From assembly GCA_937959265.1 (NCBI GenBank), contig CALGMA010000006.1, positions 144,920-208,919 of the forward strand: a stretch of 64,000 bases of DNA, in the 5' to 3' direction. The DNA is from an uncultured Anaerolineae bacterium. GTDB lineage: Bacteria; Chloroflexota; Anaerolineae; J036; Brachytrichaceae. Below, in pieces: positions 26,084 to 33,346 of this stretch (position 1 is its first letter; each line of letters begins with the position of its first letter). A model generated the notes under the pieces. It ran no database searches and was not told where the DNA came from. It worked only from the letters and a program-made list of their open reading frames with translations. A program made the position numbers and the translations under genes.

Positions 26084-27140
26084 GCGCTTGCTTCGTCACA
26101 ACGATACCGCTGCCCTCGACGACTTCGCCAACGATGAACGCCGAGTCGCCGCCGGCTTTCAGCGCGTTGGCCAGGGCGTCGGCCCGCGACGCGGCGATGG
26201 CGATGAGCAAGCCGCCGCTGGTCTCCGGGTCGAAGATCATCATGCGCTGCCAGTGCTCCAGCGCCGGATCGAACTGCACATGACGCTGATATGTGGCCTC
26301 GTTAGTCGCTGCACCGCCAGGGAACACCCAGTCCTGGCCGTGCTCCAGCGCGCCGGGCAGGAATGGCAGCGCCTCCCACCAGAAGCGAAAGCGCGCGCCG
26401 GCGGCATGGGCCATCTCCCACGCATGGCCGAGCAAGCCAAAGCCGGTGATGTCGGTGCCGCCGCGCGCGCCCAATTTGCACGCGGCGCGCGCAGCGTTAC
26501 GGTTCAGGCGCGACATGCTGGCAATCGCCAGGTCCACATGCTCTGGTTTGGCCAAGTCCCGCTTGATCGCCGTGGTCACCACACCGACGCCCAGCGGCTT
26601 CGTCAACACCAGGAGGTCACCCGGCTTCGCGCCGCCCTTGGCCATCACCTCCGCCGGATTCACAATGCCCGTAACGCACAAGCCGTATTTTGGCTCCTTG
26701 TCCTTGATGGTGTGACCGCCGGCGATGACCGCGCCCGCCTCGGCCACCTTATCTGCCCCGCCGCGCAAGATCTCGCTCACCACATCGCCGGGCAAGTCGT
26801 CCGGCAAGGCGGCGATGTTGAGCGCAAAGAGCACCTCGCCGCCCATGGCGTACACGTCGCTCATCGCGTTGGCCGCGGCAATTGCGCCGTAGGCATACGG
26901 ATCGTCCACCACCGGCGTGAAGAAGTCCACGGTCTGGACGATGGCGTGCCGATCCGACAGACGATACACCGCAGCATCGTCCGGTTGGCCCAGGCCGATC
27001 AGCAGGTCGGGATAGTCCTCGGGCCGGAAGCGATTCTGAAGCGGACGCAACACGGCGCCCAGCGTCTCAGGACTCAGCTTGCCGGCTCAACCTGCGCACG
27101 ACGCGAGCGACGTCAGCTTGATCTTTCGGGCAGTCGTCAC
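26076..27140 (-). CDS. selD: Selenide, water dikinase containing selenocysteine (in-frame UGA)
   Basis: SelD makes selenophosphate from selenide and ATP for Sec-tRNA and selenouridine synthesis. The frame that gives a normal SelD body (AAANAMSDVYAMGG, GLCVTGIVNP, GGTDITGFGLLGHAWEM, PETSGGLL) is closed on its 5' side by TGA at 27089-27087. Reading through it gives TTARKIKLTSLASCAG-U-AGKLSPETLGAVL, which lines up with the SelD N-terminus (E. coli LTQYSHGAGCGCKIS). The UGA falls on the catalytic Cys17 position and would insert Sec18. With the GTG at 27140 the protein is 354 residues, the full family length. A -10-like TAAGAT lies 6 nt before that GTG. The GTG at 27053 after the UGA would lose the catalytic residue. 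It is first in an operon with the small gene and the dehydrogenase. Confidence 0.88.
27053..27084 (-). promoter_or_regulatory. Candidate bacterial SECIS hairpin after the selD UGA
   Basis: Two nt after the UGA (27089-27087) the mRNA can fold: CGGC (27084-27081) with GCCG (27056-27053), AGC (27079-27077) with GCU (27063-27061), and GUC (27073-27071) with GAC (27066-27064), leaving a CUGA tetraloop about 16 nt from the UGA. The position fits bacterial SECIS elements; the pairing is short and bulged, so it is tentative. Confidence 0.45.
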
Positions 27141-27146
27141 GCCTTC

Positions 27147-27152
27147 ATCTTA
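27147..27152 (-). promoter_or_regulatory. -10-like hexamer before the selD GTG start
   Basis: TAAGAT on the minus strand lies 6 nt before the GTG at 27140. It matches other start-proximal hexamers here and supports a leaderless selD mRNA that starts upstream of the UGA. Confidence 0.45.
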
Positions 27153-27462
27153 CCCGATGGGCGGCGAAAGCGCGAAGGAAGCGCCTGCCCATGCGTTATC
27201 ATCTGGGCGCTTGGCGAGGAAAATCAAAGCAGAGGAGGTGGCGTTGATGCCGTTGAACTTGACGCACTATCGCTGAACCTATCGCCCTTCGGCGCGCGTG
27301 TCGCGCCGCTCATACGGCTCTGTCGCCATCGCTGCCTCCGGCCTTGCCGCAGCAAGCTCGAACACATCGTAGCTCCTGCGCATGCGAGCGGGGACGTTGG
27401 CGCAGGGACGCTTTGTGCACGTGTTGACAATCCCTAATCGCTTGCAAATCTAAGGAGCAACG
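27153..27462 (+). promoter_or_regulatory. Leader region of the putative selenate transporter
   Basis: This 310-bp gap has no gene of normal size and no tRNA that I could find. It holds TATCAT (27197-27202) as a possible -10, then a strong AGAGGAGGT ribosome site (27231-27239) before a tiny frame at 27247-27276 (MPLNLTHYR). A perfect hairpin GGCGCG/CGCGCC follows at 27291-27307. AAGGAG at 27452-27457 is the ribosome site of the next gene. It may be a leader-peptide or attenuator region; this is inferred. Confidence 0.4.
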
Positions 27463-28380
27463 ATGTTTCGACCATCAAAAATCGGTTTCGCGCTTGCTTT
27501 ATGCGCATCGGTGGCGCTGGCTGCCTGCGCCGCGCCGCCGCCTGCAGCTCGACAGGCGGCTCAGCCCCAGACGTTCGTCATCTCGGCCATCCCCGACCAA
27601 GACCCGGAGAAGCTCAACCGGCTCTACGGCAAAGTTTCCGACTACTTGAAGGAACAGCTCGGCGTGCAGGTGGTTTACAAGCCGGTGACGGATTACGCGG
27701 CCGTCGTCAACGCCTTCCGCACCGGCGATGTGGATATGGTCTGGTTCGGCGGCCTCACCGGCGTTCAAGCCCGCCTGCAAGTGGATGGCGCGCAGGCCAT
27801 CATTCAGCGCGATATTGATGCCAACTTCCACAGCGTGTTCATCGCCAACGCCGCGGCCGGCATCCAGCCGTTCGACGACATCAGCGGGCTGACCGCGCTC
27901 AAGGGCCGCACGTTCACCTTCGGCAGCGAGTCGTCCACCTCGGGCCGGTTGATGCCGCAGTTCTTCATGAACAAGGCCGGCGTGGCGCTGTCCGACTTGA
28001 AAGGCGAACCGGGCTTCTCCGGCTCGCACGACAAGACGATCAAGCTGGTGGAGGCCGGCACCTACGAGGCCGGCGCGCTCAACGAGCAAGTATGGAAGTC
28101 GCGCCTGGCCGCCGGCGAGGTGGACACCAACAAGGTCATCGCCATCTGGCGCACGCCGGCATACTACGACTACCACTGGGTCGTGCGGCCGGACGTGGAG
28201 CAGAAGTTCGGCGCGGGCTTCATCCAACGCGTCAAACAGGCTTTCCTTGCGCTGGACGCCGCCAACCCAGCCCACAAGGAAATCCTCGACCTCTTCGGCG
28301 CGCAGAAGTTCATCGAGACCAAGAACGAAAACTACGCCGACATCGAGGCCGTCGCCCGCCAGATCGGCAAGATCAAGTAG
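27463..28380 (+). CDS. PhnD-like substrate-binding lipoprotein, putative selenate (or oxyanion) ABC transporter
   Basis: A 305-residue binding protein with a lipoprotein signal (SVALAACAAPPP, Cys22). It belongs to the PhnD/phosphonate-binding superfamily. The segments SAIPDQDPEKLNRLYGKVSDYLKEQLGVQVVYKPVTDYAAVVNAF, FTFGSESSTSGRLMPQFFMNKAG, TYEAGALNEQVWKS and RTPAYYDYHWVVRPDV closely fit, from memory, the branch that NCBI families call putative selenate ABC transporter binding protein, which co-occurs with selD. Here selD is the divergent neighbour, which strengthens that call. A phosphonate or phosphite substrate remains possible; no phosphonate lyase genes are present. AAGGAG lies 5 nt before the ATG. 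Confidence 0.82.
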   Translation: MFRPSKIGFALALCASVALAACAAPPPAARQAAQPQTFVISAIPDQDPEKLNRLYGKVSDYLKEQLGVQVVYKPVTDYAAVVNAFRTGDVDMVWFGGLTGVQARLQVDGAQAIIQRDIDANFHSVFIANAAAGIQPFDDISGLTALKGRTFTFGSESSTSGRLMPQFFMNKAGVALSDLKGEPGFSGSHDKTIKLVEAGTYEAGALNEQVWKSRLAAGEVDTNKVIAIWRTPAYYDYHWVVRPDVEQKFGAGFIQRVKQAFLALDAANPAHKEILDLFGAQKFIETKNENYADIEAVARQIGKIK

Positions 28381-28477
28381 CGGCGCGGTGATGGCGTTGC
28401 CTTCGCTCGTCGAATGTCGTCACCCGCCCGTCGCTCGGCTGCGCATGTCCACCCGCACGCCGGGCATACACTCGGCC

Positions 28478-29227
28478 ATGCCAACGGCAATCTTTGAGCT
28501 GAAGGGCGTCACCGTGCGCTACGGCGCGCTGGCGGCGCTGCAGGACGTCTCGTTGCGCATCGAGGCCGGCGAGCGGGTCGCGCTGATCGGCCCCAGCGGC
28601 GCCGGCAAGAGCACCCTGCTCGGCGTGCTGAACGGCTCGGTCGCGCCGACCGGCGGCGAAGTGCGCCTGCTGGGGCACGACGCGGCGCGCCTCTCCGCGC
28701 GCGCGCTGCGCCAGGTTCAACGCCAGATCGGTACGGTGTACCAGCAGTTCAACCTCACGCCCAACCTGAGCGTGATCCACAACGTCAACGCCGGACATCT
28801 GGGACGCTGGTCACTAGCCAAAGCAGCGTTCTCGCTGGTGATCCCCCTCGAACGCGAGGTCGCGGCGCGCGCGCTGGAGAACGTCGGCATCGCAGACAAG
28901 CTCTATGAGCGCACCAGCCATCTCTCCGGCGGACAGCAACAGCGCGTGGCCATTGCCCGCGTGCTGGTGCAAGACCCGGTCGCCATCCTGGCCGACGAGC
29001 CGATCTCCAGCATAGACCCCGAGCGCAGCCGCGAGATCATGACCCTGCTGCGCGAGCTATGCGACCGGCTCGACAAGACGCTGGTCGTCAGCCTGCACGC
29101 GCTGGAGTATGCCTACAGCCACTGCGAGCGCATCATCGGCCTGCGCGAAGGCCGCGTGCTGTTCGACCTGCCGGTTGGCCAGGTCACGCCGGCGATGGTG
29201 GAGACGCTGTATCGCATCCGCGCATGA
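28478..29227 (+). CDS. PhnC-type ABC transporter ATPase
   Basis: A 249-residue ATPase for the adjacent importer. Walker A is GPSGAGKST, the Q-loop is TVYQQFNL, the ABC signature LSGGQQQRVAIARVL and Walker B AILADEP. The N-terminus IFELKGVTVRYGALAALQDVSLRIEAGERVALIG is the PhnC form. It lies 97 bp after the binding protein. An in-frame ATG at 28445 would add 11 residues; 28478 matches the family start. Its TGA overlaps the permease ATG (ATGA). Confidence 0.9.
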   Translation: MPTAIFELKGVTVRYGALAALQDVSLRIEAGERVALIGPSGAGKSTLLGVLNGSVAPTGGEVRLLGHDAARLSARALRQVQRQIGTVYQQFNLTPNLSVIHNVNAGHLGRWSLAKAAFSLVIPLEREVAARALENVGIADKLYERTSHLSGGQQQRVAIARVLVQDPVAILADEPISSIDPERSREIMTLLRELCDRLDKTLVVSLHALEYAYSHCERIIGLREGRVLFDLPVGQVTPAMVETLYRIRA

Positions 29228-30933
29228 GTTCTTCTCTGAGCAGCACCCCGCGCGCGACGACCTGGGCGCCCCAGCCGCTGCGCAGCTTCCTGAAGGGCGG
29301 GCGGTTGGTCGCACTCGTGACGCTGCTGGCCGTCGCCTGGTCGGCGATCCAGGTTGGCCTGTTTCGCGGCGACCTGATCAACGCTGGCGGATGGGCGCTG
29401 GTGCGACAATTCTTCGCGGCGGCGCTTCGCCCGGAGCTAAGCCCGGACTTCCTGCTTCTCACGCTAGAGGCGACGCTGGTGACCTTCGCCTACGCCATCA
29501 GCGGGCTGGCGCTCAGCTTGGTCATCGGCTTCGTCGGCGGCTTACTCTCCTCGGAGGTGTGGTGGCTGTCGCGTCGCCCTCATCGCCAGTCGCCGACCAC
29601 AACCCTCGGCTCGCCCTGGTTGATCACGCGCAGCGCGCTGGCCGTGCCACGCGCGATTCACGAGGCGATCTGGGGCCTGTTCCTGGTGCGCATCCTTGGC
29701 CTCGACCCGCTGGTGGCGATCTTGGCGCTGGGCCTCCCCTTCGGCGCGATCACCGCTAAAGTGTTCTCGGAAATCCTGGACGAGACGCCGCGCGATGCGC
29801 TGCATGCGCTGCTGAACGGGGGCGCGCCACCGGCTCGGGCGATGCTCTACGGCTTGTTGCCGCGCGCCTTCCCCAACCTGACCTCATATTCGTTTTATCG
29901 CCTCGAATGCGCCATCCGCTCGGCCACAGTGCTGGGCGTCATCGGCGCCGGCGGGCTGGGCTACCAAATCCTGCTCAGCCTGCAGTCCCTGCGCTACCAG
30001 GAGATGTGGACGCTGATGGCGGCGTTGCTCGTGCTGAGCGGCCTGACCGATTGGCTCAGCGCGCACATTCGACACGCGCTCGGCGCTCCAACGCGGCTAG
30101 ATGTCAATCTGGGCGCAGATTGCGCGGCGGAGGCGGCCGTCCGCGCGCGCGCCACGTCCGGCTCGCGCGCGCTGCTCGGCTTGTTGGCGGCCGCGGTGAT
30201 GCTCACACCGCTGGCGCTGTGGTATGTGCGGCCGGACTTCGGCAAGTTATTCGCGCCGCGCACAATGATGCTGCTGGGCGACATGCTGCGGCAGATGTTC
30301 CCGCCCGACCTGTCGCCGGCGAACGTGGCGACGCTCTTCAACTTGTCGGCACAGACGATGGCAATGTCGGTCTTCGCCATTGCACTCGCCAGCCTGTTCG
30401 GCATTCTTCTGGCATATCCGGCGGCGCATCCGGTGCGCCGCGCGCGCGGCGCGATGCTCGCTTATAGCGCCGTGCGCATCTTTTTGCTCTTCTGCCGCGC
30501 TATCCCGGCGCCGGTGTGGGCGCTGTTGATCCTGTTCGTGATGTTTCCAGGCCCCCTGCCAGGCGCGCTGGCCATCGCCGTGCACAACCTTGGCATCCTG
30601 GGCCGGTTGATTGCCGAGGCAGTGGAGAACGCGGACAAACGGCCAGCCTACGCCCTGCAACACGCCGGCGCATCATCGGCGCAAGCGTTCTTGTACGGCG
30701 CGTTGCCGATCACGCTGCCGCAATCGCTGGCCTACATCTTCTACCGATGGGAGATCTGCATGCGCGAGACGGTGATCGTCGGCTTCGTCGGCGCAGGTGG
30801 CTTGGGGCGTTTGCTGACCGAACAATTGAGCAGCTTCGACTACAGCGGCGTGACGGCGACGCTGATCGCGTTGCTGATCCTGACATTCATCGTGGACCTG
30901 CTGAGCACGGCAGCGCGCCGGGCGATCCGGTGA
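29224..30933 (+). CDS. Double-domain PhnE-type ABC permease
   Basis: A 569-residue permease made of two PhnE-like domains in tandem. Each half has its own EAA-type loop: DALHALLNGGAPPARAMLYGLLPRAFPNLTSYSFYRLECAIRSATVLGVIGAGGLGYQI in the first and PAYALQHAGASSAQAFLYGALPITLPQSLAYIFYRWEICMRETVIVGFVGAGGLGRLL in the second. The usual two separate permeases are thus fused and one chain can form the whole channel. It starts inside the phnC-like stop codon. With the binding protein and ATPase it makes a complete importer, most likely for selenate or a related oxyanion. Confidence 0.88.
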   Translation: MSSSLSSTPRATTWAPQPLRSFLKGGRLVALVTLLAVAWSAIQVGLFRGDLINAGGWALVRQFFAAALRPELSPDFLLLTLEATLVTFAYAISGLALSLVIGFVGGLLSSEVWWLSRRPHRQSPTTTLGSPWLITRSALAVPRAIHEAIWGLFLVRILGLDPLVAILALGLPFGAITAKVFSEILDETPRDALHALLNGGAPPARAMLYGLLPRAFPNLTSYSFYRLECAIRSATVLGVIGAGGLGYQILLSLQSLRYQEMWTLMAALLVLSGLTDWLSAHIRHALGAPTRLDVNLGADCAAEAAVRARATSGSRALLGLLAAAVMLTPLALWYVRPDFGKLFAPRTMMLLGDMLRQMFPPDLSPANVATLFNLSAQTMAMSVFAIALASLFGILLAYPAAHPVRRARGAMLAYSAVRIFLLFCRAIPAPVWALLILFVMFPGPLPGALAIAVHNLGILGRLIAEAVENADKRPAYALQHAGASSAQAFLYGALPITLPQSLAYIFYRWEICMRETVIVGFVGAGGLGRLLTEQLSSFDYSGVTATLIALLILTFIVDLLSTAARRAIR

Positions 30934-30966
30934 AACATGCGCCCAGAATGGGACGACAGCGTAGGC

Positions 30967-31635
30967 TTACGGGAACAACCGCCGGGCTTTCACCTCGGCC
31001 ACGGCATCCTCGCGATAGCGATACAACTTGGCGGGGCGGCCTTCGCCGCTCTGCATTTCGCCGGTCTCCTCGATCACCTGCGCCTGCAGGATGCGGCGGC
31101 GGAAGTTGCGTTTGTCGAGTCGCTCACCCAGCACCGTCTCGTAGGCCTTCTGCAACTGGCTGAGGGTGAAGGTCTTGGGCAATAGCTGAAAGCCGACTGC
31201 GGTGTATTCCAGCTTATAGCGCAACCGTTTGAGCGCATAGTGGACGATCTCGGCGTGATCGAAGGCCATCTCCGGCAGATCGTAAACAGACTTCCACTGC
31301 GCGTCGCTGGTGCTGTTGCCGGCGTGCAGCGCCAGCGGGGCCGGCACCAGCGCAAAGTAAGCCACAGTCACCATGCGCCCGCGCGGGTCGCGATCCACCC
31401 GACCAAAGGTGTAGAGCTGCTCGATGTGCACGCCGCGCACACCGGCTTCGTCGAACAATACGCGCGCCGCGGCATCCTCGAGCGATTCGTCGTGCTGCAC
31501 AAAGCCGCCCGGAATCGCCCAGCGCCCTTCGAAAGGCGGCGTCTTGCGCTTCACCAGCAGCACTTGCAAATCACCGTCGCGGAGGGTGAAGATCACGGTG
31601 TCCACCGTGACGAAGATGTCGGATGTCCTGGTCAT
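30967..31635 (-). CDS. NrtR-type Nudix-related transcriptional regulator
   Basis: A 222-residue regulator: an N-terminal Nudix-like domain (VTVDTVIFTLRDGDLQVLLVKRKTPPFEGRWAIPGGFVQHDESLEDAAARVLFDEAG) and a C-terminal winged helix (LPKTFTLSQLQKAYETVLGERLDKRNFRRRIL). NrtR senses ADP-ribose and controls NAD synthesis genes in many bacteria. The Nudix box reads R-V-L-F-D-E where catalytic enzymes have R-E-x-x-E-E, so hydrolysis is probably lost, as in known NrtR proteins. No NAD synthesis gene is in the window. It is the last gene of a minus-strand group and converges on the permease gene. Confidence 0.88.
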   Translation of the reverse strand: MTRTSDIFVTVDTVIFTLRDGDLQVLLVKRKTPPFEGRWAIPGGFVQHDESLEDAAARVLFDEAGVRGVHIEQLYTFGRVDRDPRGRMVTVAYFALVPAPLALHAGNSTSDAQWKSVYDLPEMAFDHAEIVHYALKRLRYKLEYTAVGFQLLPKTFTLSQLQKAYETVLGERLDKRNFRRRILQAQVIEETGEMQSGEGRPAKLYRYREDAVAEVKARRLFP

Positions 31636-31651
31636 AATTCGTGGGGAGACG

Positions 31652-32461
31652 TCAGTGGTGATCGGTGCGGGGCTTGATTTGGATGGTGCGAAACTCGCGC
31701 ACTAGCTCGATGAACCGCTCGACGGTGACGGCGAAGCAACGCTCGCCGAATGTCGCCGTGGCCACGGTCGCATCACCGGCCACGCCGCTGCGCGAGAACC
31801 GGCTCCACCAGTCCTGCCAGCTCAGCACACTCGGCTCGCCGTGATCCCAGTTGAAGTATTTGAGCGTGAGTTGGCCGAAATCTGCCTCGGCCAGCGCCAT
31901 GTCCACCAGATCCGGGCGCAGGTACAGCATCATGCTGGTCTCGTATTCGCAGGCATGCGCGATACCGCCCATGCCGCTGCGCCGCTCGGCGGCGATCACA
32001 TCCTGGGCCAGCGTCGGGTCTATGGCTGCGTTCGGCGACATGCTGGCGCAGATCACACCGGTCGCAATGACCACATTGCGCGCCACCAGATCACAGATGG
32101 CATGGTTGCTGCCGTGGCCATTGGCGATGAGGATGTGGGTGAATCCGTGACGCGCCACACTGATAGCGACATCGCTGGCGAAGTCTACGAGGGTATGTAA
32201 CCCAATGCTGATCGTGCCCGGGAAATCCATGTGGTGTTCGTCGAAGCCGTAGGGGATGGTGGGTAGCACGATCATGTCGTCGGGCGCGCGCTGCGCAGCG
32301 GCGTGGACGATGCCCTCGAGAATGACATTGTCGGTGTTGAGCGCCATGTGCCGGCCGTGATCCTCCACCGCACCGATCGGCAGCACGACGACGGGCTGTT
32401 CGGTGATGCGCTCTTTGATCTCCGGCCAGGTATGCTCATCGTAGCGCCAGCTTCTCGCCAT
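31652..32461 (-). CDS. Creatininase family amidohydrolase
   Basis: A 269-residue metal-dependent amidohydrolase of the creatininase/MftE/FAPy-deformylase family. Metal and active-site motifs are VVLPIGAVEDHGRHMALNTDNVI (Glu and His, Asp), ILIANGHGSNHAI and AHACEYETSMMLYLRP (Glu). The substrate could be creatinine, a formamidopyrimidine or a peptide; nothing here decides it. The C-terminal 70 residues contain WDHGEPSVLSWQDWWSRFSRSGVAGD. TAAAAT lies 6 nt before the ATG, so it may be transcribed alone as a leaderless mRNA and carry nrtR with it (16-bp gap). Confidence 0.9.
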   Translation of the reverse strand: MARSWRYDEHTWPEIKERITEQPVVVLPIGAVEDHGRHMALNTDNVILEGIVHAAAQRAPDDMIVLPTIPYGFDEHHMDFPGTISIGLHTLVDFASDVAISVARHGFTHILIANGHGSNHAICDLVARNVVIATGVICASMSPNAAIDPTLAQDVIAAERRSGMGGIAHACEYETSMMLYLRPDLVDMALAEADFGQLTLKYFNWDHGEPSVLSWQDWWSRFSRSGVAGDATVATATFGERCFAVTVERFIELVREFRTIQIKPRTDHH

Positions 32462-32467
32462 TGGCTT

Positions 32468-32473
32468 ATTTTA
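32468..32473 (-). promoter_or_regulatory. -10-like hexamer 6 nt before creatininase-like gene
   Basis: TAAAAT on the minus strand, then AAGCCA, then ATG at 32461. No ribosome site is present. Confidence 0.55.
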
Positions 32474-32512
32474 TGCGGAGGCCGCGCACGTGAAGGACGC
32501 GTTTCACTGAAG

Positions 32513-33346
32513 CTAATACCGCTGGAGGAAGCGTTCGATGGACTGCTCGATAGTGATCTTCCCACTGAGCACCGGTTGCTCGAACTCCTTCGCCCAACTG
32601 TAGATCAACCCCGAGGCGATCTGGAGTTCGCGCAGCATCACGCGCGCCAACGGCCCCCCTTCGTCTAGGAAACCAGTCTCGTAAAAATCGCGCTCCGCCC
32701 ACTGTCGGTCATACTCCAAGCGCACGATGCGAGCATGCCAGCTGCCACCTTGCCAGGTCACCTGCGCGTAGCTCGAGCGCCAGTCGCCGTCGAACGGTAA
32801 CCCCACCGAGCCGGCATTGATGACCAGCGCGCCGTTCAGTGTCCGGGTGAGCGGCTGGTGCGTGTGCCCAACGCAAAACACCGCCGGCAGCGGCTGCCCC
32901 AGCTTGGGCACGAGTTCGTCATCGGTCGTCCGAGGATATACGCCGTCGCGCGTGCCGAGCATCGAGGCATGCGTGATGCGCACGTCGCCGACCGGACCGG
33001 GCAGCTCACACACGAACGGCATCGCTTCCAGCGCCGACACGTCTTGATTCAACTGCTCATACGTCCAACGCGAGGCGCGCTGGATCTCGGCCTGGGGGCC
33101 GCGCGTCGGGCAGTCGGGCTTGCTCTGGGCGATCACATACTCCTCGTGGTTGCCGATGACCATGAGCCAACCAACCTCGCGTGCTTTGGCAAGCATCAGG
33201 TTTAGACAATCTGCCGAACGGGGCCCACGGTTGACGGTATCACCGGCGACGACCACCACATCCGGTCGCCATGCCTCGACGTGTTCGACGGCGTTGAGCA
33301 GCGCCGGATAGTTGCCGTGGATGTCGCTAAAGATGGCCAGCTTCAT
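32513..33346 (-). CDS. Calcineurin-like metallophosphoesterase (YfcE-like)
   Basis: A 277-residue phosphoesterase with all two-metal motifs: FSDIHGNYPAL (Asp, His), VVAGDTVNRGP (Asp), MVIGNHEEYV (Asn, His) and later ITHASM and CVGHTHQPL (His, His). It matches the YfcE/MJ0936 group; substrates may be phosphodiesters or nucleotides. It overlaps the upstream mazG gene by 4 bp and is therefore co-translated with it, which hints at a nucleotide clean-up role. The end (WAKEFEQPVLSGKITIEQSIERFLQRY) is helical. Confidence 0.92.
   Translation of the reverse strand: MKLAIFSDIHGNYPALLNAVEHVEAWRPDVVVVAGDTVNRGPRSADCLNLMLAKAREVGWLMVIGNHEEYVIAQSKPDCPTRGPQAEIQRASRWTYEQLNQDVSALEAMPFVCELPGPVGDVRITHASMLGTRDGVYPRTTDDELVPKLGQPLPAVFCVGHTHQPLTRTLNGALVINAGSVGLPFDGDWRSSYAQVTWQGGSWHARIVRLEYDRQWAERDFYETGFLDEGGPLARVMLRELQIASGLIYSWAKEFEQPVLSGKITIEQSIERFLQRY

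Noticed and set aside
26076..27053. selD beginning at the GTG at 27053
   Set aside because: That start lies after the UGA and removes the catalytic segment; the residues upstream of the UGA match SelD and have a promoter-like hexamer.
27424..27429. TTGACA as the -35 box of the transporter gene
   Set aside because: The matching -10 would fall on the AAGGAG ribosome site, leaving no room for a leader; chance match.
24538..27437. Long plus-strand frames antisense to the dehydrogenase and selD
   Set aside because: Composition is Arg/His/Ala-rich without motifs, and the minus-strand proteins are well-known enzymes.
27153..27462. tRNA-Sec (selC) in the gap between selD and the transporter
   Set aside because: No T-arm motif such as GGTTCGAATCC, no UCA anticodon stem and no 8-bp acceptor pairing could be found.
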